Source: an uncultured Clostridia bacterium (lineage in GTDB: Bacteria > Bacillota > Clostridia > Christensenellales > Aristaeellaceae). From it: 7,750 nt of DNA. The notes under the pieces are model-generated. The model saw nothing but the letters and a program-made list of their open reading frames with translations, searched no databases and was not told where the DNA came from. The translations under genes and the position numbers were made by a program. This document shows positions 6,038 through 7,750 of this stretch, piece by piece; the stretch's first letter is position 1, and each line of letters opens with the position of its first letter. The DNA lies in assembly GCA_946496415.1 (NCBI GenBank), contig CAMMGP010000046.1, forward strand, positions 1 to 7,750. Reading direction: 5' to 3'.

Positions 6038-6793
6038 ATGAACAGAGCCGAAACAGCCCAAAAGTACAACGAACAGTGGTTCCAAGGCGCGCCCTTTGGC
6101 GACCCCGCCGCCGATCCGGAATACGAACAACTCGCCCGCCGCTTCCTCTGCGGCGACGTGCTGCCGCGCGACGGCCTCACGCAGGCGCAAAAAGCCCTCG
6201 TCATCCTCGCCGGACTCACTGCCGGAAACCTCTTTCCCGCCCTGCGCCGCTACGCCCGCGCGGCATTGAGCGCCGGCGCGACCCCCGTGGAGATCAAGGA
6301 AGCTATTTACCAGTGCGCCCCTTACGTGGGCCTCGAACGTGCGCGCTGCGCCCTGGAGGAAGTCAACGCCGCCTTCAAGGAGGCGGGCGTCTCCCTGCCC
6401 ACGCCGCCGCAGGGCAGCGTCAGCGAGAAAGACCGCTTCGAAAAGGGCCTCGACGTGCAGCGCCACATCTTCGGCCGAGAACACATCGACGCCATGCGCG
6501 CCGCCGCCCCTGCCGAGACAAAGCACATGCAGGACTTCCTCTCCGCCCACTGTTTCGGCGATTTCTACACCCGCGGCGCGCTCGATTTGAAAACGCGCGA
6601 ACTCATCACCTTCAGCGCCATCTGCGCCCTGGGCGGCTGCGAGCCGCAGGCCAAGGCCCACGCCGCCGCCAACATAAGCGTCGGCAACAGCCGCGAAACG
6701 CTCATCGAGGCCGCCACGCTGCTTCTGCCCTTCATGGGCTTTCCCCGCACGCTCAACGCCCTCGCCTGCATCGACGCGGCGACAAAACCTTAA
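6038..6793 (+). CDS. Tandem-domain carboxymuconolactone decarboxylase (CMD) family protein
   Basis: This 251-residue soluble protein has two CMD-like alpha-helical repeats. The first (about 30-115) includes LTQAQKALVILAGLTAGN and TPVEIKEAIYQCAPYVGLERA. The second (about 160-245) is more typical: LDLKTRELITFSAICALGGCEPQAKAHA in outline at 183-209, with His208, then TLIEAATLLLPFMGFPRTLNAL with Glu224. The paired-domain length matches double-CMD proteins annotated as gamma-carboxymuconolactone decarboxylase-like, but those names are often not biochemical facts. No AhpD-type CxxC is present in either repeat, so a peroxidase-reductant role like AhpD is not supported. The ATG has AGGAGGG (6024-6030) 7 nt upstream, overlapping the reductase stop codon, so the two genes are almost certainly co-transcribed. 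A role as partner or detoxifying enzyme beside the reductase is inference. Confidence 0.9.
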   Translation: MNRAETAQKYNEQWFQGAPFGDPAADPEYEQLARRFLCGDVLPRDGLTQAQKALVILAGLTAGNLFPALRRYARAALSAGATPVEIKEAIYQCAPYVGLERARCALEEVNAAFKEAGVSLPTPPQGSVSEKDRFEKGLDVQRHIFGREHIDAMRAAAPAETKHMQDFLSAHCFGDFYTRGALDLKTRELITFSAICALGGCEPQAKAHAAANISVGNSRETLIEAATLLLPFMGFPRTLNALACIDAATKP

Positions 6794-6804
6794 CGACAAT
6801 GCAA

Positions 6805-6850
6805 GCCCCTGCAGACAGCGCTGTGCGGTCTGCGGGGGGCGGCCTGTTTT
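6805..6850 (+). terminator. Probable weak intrinsic terminator after CMD gene
   Basis: CCCCTGCAGAC (6806-6816) pairs with GTCTGCGGGGG (6828-6838) in an 11-bp stem with one T-G wobble and an 11-nt loop. A TTTT run follows at 6847-6850, about 8 bases after the stem, further than ideal. It lies 12 bases after the CMD stop codon and before the next gene's ribosome site, so it probably ends or weakens transcription of the reductase operon. No convincing separate promoter was seen between 6794 and 6879. Confidence 0.5.
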
Positions 6851-6879
6851 CACGATTGGATGGAAAGGAAGTGTCACAA

Positions 6880-7689
6880 ATGGGCGTATGGGGGATGGGA
6901 CTTGCGCAGAGCGACGAATTTTGCGAAGTATACGAACGATTTATGGAAGCATACGACGAGGGCGAGGCCGTTCCGGAGATCGAAAAGGCCATTCTCGACA
7001 GCTACCATGCCGAGTTTGACGACGCGGACGGCGTTATGCACAACGTCTATTTCGCGCTGGCAAAGGCCGAGTGGATGTGCTGCGCGCCCTCCGAGCGCAT
7101 CTTGCGCCGCGTTCAGGAGATCATCGAAAGCGACGCGGATCTGGAATTCTATCGGGAGCTGGGAGCGTCGCCGTCCGACGTCTCCCTGCGCGCCAAAAAG
7201 CTGGAGCAATTCTGGCAAACGCTGCAAACGCCGAGGAAGTCCGCGCGCAAGCGCCGTCCCGACCCTTCCATGCGGGAAAAGCCCTTTCCCGAGCTTGCGC
7301 CGGGCGATTGCTTCGCCTACAAATACGGCGAAGGAAGGCGCGTGCTCATCATCCTCGACCGCTTCCAGTTCGACCAGTGGTGCAAGGAGCAGGTCTTTTG
7401 CTGCGTGCTGCGCAGGACGTTTGCAGTCTCCGAACTTTCGTCCATCGACTATTTGAACGAAGAAGTGGGCTGCGCGGGATGCTACCTCGGCGTCGATTTT
7501 CCCGGCGCATCGACGCTGCGAAGGCTGGGCTCGATCTCCGTCCCGCCCCATGCCAGGAATCAAATTCTCGGCTCGAACACTTTCGCGGTCAACCATAAGG
7601 CCGATTTCAAGAAGGACTATTCGCAGAGGGAATCCGTTCTTCTGCGCGAACTGCTTTCCCATCGCGCAACGGCGCGTCTGTTTCCCTGA
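6880..7689 (+). CDS. Uncharacterised protein with MGxWGxG N-terminus (DUF4259-like)
   Basis: This 269-residue soluble protein has no signal peptide or membrane span. The N-terminus, MGVWGMGLAQSDEF, resembles the MG-WG-G----D start of DUF4259-like and related uncharacterised proteins common in Bacillota. Residues 1-118 look all-helical and acidic (EVYERFMEAYDEGE, DGVMHNVYFALAKAEWMCC), followed by a basic linker (PRKSARKRRPDP, 118-129). A second part from about 136 begins with PGDCFAYKYGEGRRVLIILDRF, beta-rich, like the small-barrel starts seen in Imm26-type domains, though this likeness is weak. There are nine cysteines, including Cys67-Cys68, Cys174-Cys175 and a CxxC at 198-201. The ATG has AAGGAAG (6865-6871) 8 nt upstream; an in-frame GTG three codons earlier overlaps that site. 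Its last 83 bases overlap a gene on the opposite strand. Function is unknown, and I do not assign one. Confidence 0.85.
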   Translation: MGVWGMGLAQSDEFCEVYERFMEAYDEGEAVPEIEKAILDSYHAEFDDADGVMHNVYFALAKAEWMCCAPSERILRRVQEIIESDADLEFYRELGASPSDVSLRAKKLEQFWQTLQTPRKSARKRRPDPSMREKPFPELAPGDCFAYKYGEGRRVLIILDRFQFDQWCKEQVFCCVLRRTFAVSELSSIDYLNEEVGCAGCYLGVDFPGASTLRRLGSISVPPHARNQILGSNTFAVNHKADFKKDYSQRESVLLRELLSHRATARLFP

Positions 7690-7750
7690 AAAACCGCCTG
7701 AGCGCCGCCTCCACGCCCTCCCTGTCCACCAGATAGCTGAACCCATGGTC
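7607..7750 (-). CDS. Partial gene, C-terminal end, probable alpha/beta hydrolase
   Basis: The frame is open from the right edge of the window to a TGA at 7607-7609, giving the last 47 residues of a minus-strand gene. Its start, DHGFSYLVDREGVEAALRRF, looks like the end of an alpha/beta hydrolase: His in the HxxSY-D context is the usual catalytic histidine, followed by the last helix that ends with a hydrophobic FF. The 25 or so residues after that helix are polar and look like a disordered tail. The tail is coded opposite the C-terminus of the uncharacterised protein, so the two genes converge and overlap by 83 bp. The rest, including the nucleophile Ser, is outside the window, so the family call is tentative. 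Confidence 0.55.
   Translation of the reverse strand, partial: DHGFSYLVDREGVEAALRRFFRETDAPLRDGKAVRAEERIPSANSPS

Noticed and set aside
4856..6877. Minus-strand open frame of 673 residues opposite the reductase and CMD genes
   Set aside because: Composition is that of an antisense shadow, it spans two genes with complete motifs, and it shows no domain of its own.
5806..7689. A 627-residue plus-strand frame that would join the end of the reductase region to the uncharacterised protein
   Set aside because: Only its last 269 residues look like protein; the first part is Arg-rich out-of-frame translation of the reductase and CMD genes. The ATG at 6880 with its ribosome site is preferred.
6880..7689. 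Reading the uncharacterised protein as a toxin-immunity or defence gene
   Set aside because: The Imm26-like likeness is a short stretch by eye, and no toxin, defence or mobile gene lies nearby in the window.
1..7750. CRISPR array, insertion sequence, phage genes, tRNA or rRNA
   Set aside because: No regularly spaced repeats, transposase motifs, terminal inverted repeats or RNA-gene signatures were seen on either strand.

Overview
The window looks like a chromosomal segment of a GC-rich member of the Bacillota, most probably a Clostridia-type gut or anaerobic bacterium. This is an inference. It rests on the GC-rich coding style by eye, strong Shine-Dalgarno sites (AAGGAG, AAGGAGG), sigma-A-type promoters, and protein types common in that group: an MGDG-synthase-like glycosyltransferase, a Gram-positive-like pyrimidine-nucleoside phosphorylase, and an MGxWGxG protein. 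Coding density is high. No tRNA, rRNA, CRISPR array, insertion sequence or phage gene was seen.

Layout, left to right. (1) Positions 1-43 hold a small hairpin with a T run. (2) 44-1965, minus strand: a two-gene operon with an ATGA overlap, transcribed as NagD-like HAD phosphatase (TTG start) then a GT28/MGDG-synthase-like glycosyltransferase. (3) 1966-2087: a compact divergent promoter region. The plus-strand promoter is placed so that transcription should start on the A of the next gene's ATG, so that mRNA is predicted to be leaderless. (4) 2088-4790, plus strand: three overlapping genes, a hypoxanthine/deoxyinosine-type DNA glycosylase, a thymidine/pyrimidine-nucleoside phosphorylase, and a multi-pass membrane protein that looks like a CPBP (CAAX-protease-like) member that has lost most catalytic residues. 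(5) 4791-4987: a GC-rich hairpin, then a strong extended -10 promoter and a structured leader. (6) 4988-6793, plus strand: an aldo/keto reductase and a tandem-domain carboxymuconolactone-decarboxylase-family protein, 12 bp apart. (7) 6794-6879: a probable weak terminator. (8) 6880-7689, plus strand: an uncharacterised soluble 269-residue protein. (9) 7607-7750, minus strand: the C-terminal end of a gene running in from the right, probably an alpha/beta hydrolase, overlapping the previous gene tail to tail.

How they may work together. The glycosyltransferase operon probably acts on membrane glycolipid or another lipid-linked acceptor, with a small phosphatase made alongside. The glycosylase and phosphorylase share a nucleic-acid base theme (removing deaminated bases from DNA; splitting pyrimidine nucleosides), but their overlap may be only compact operon packing. 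The reductase and CMD-family protein form a likely small redox or detoxification unit. I found no clear undescribed defence or mobile system. The most interesting points are the exactly leaderless glycosylase promoter with a dyad over it, the degenerate CPBP protein, the structured leader of the reductase operon, and the uncharacterised gene with its 83-bp antisense overlap.
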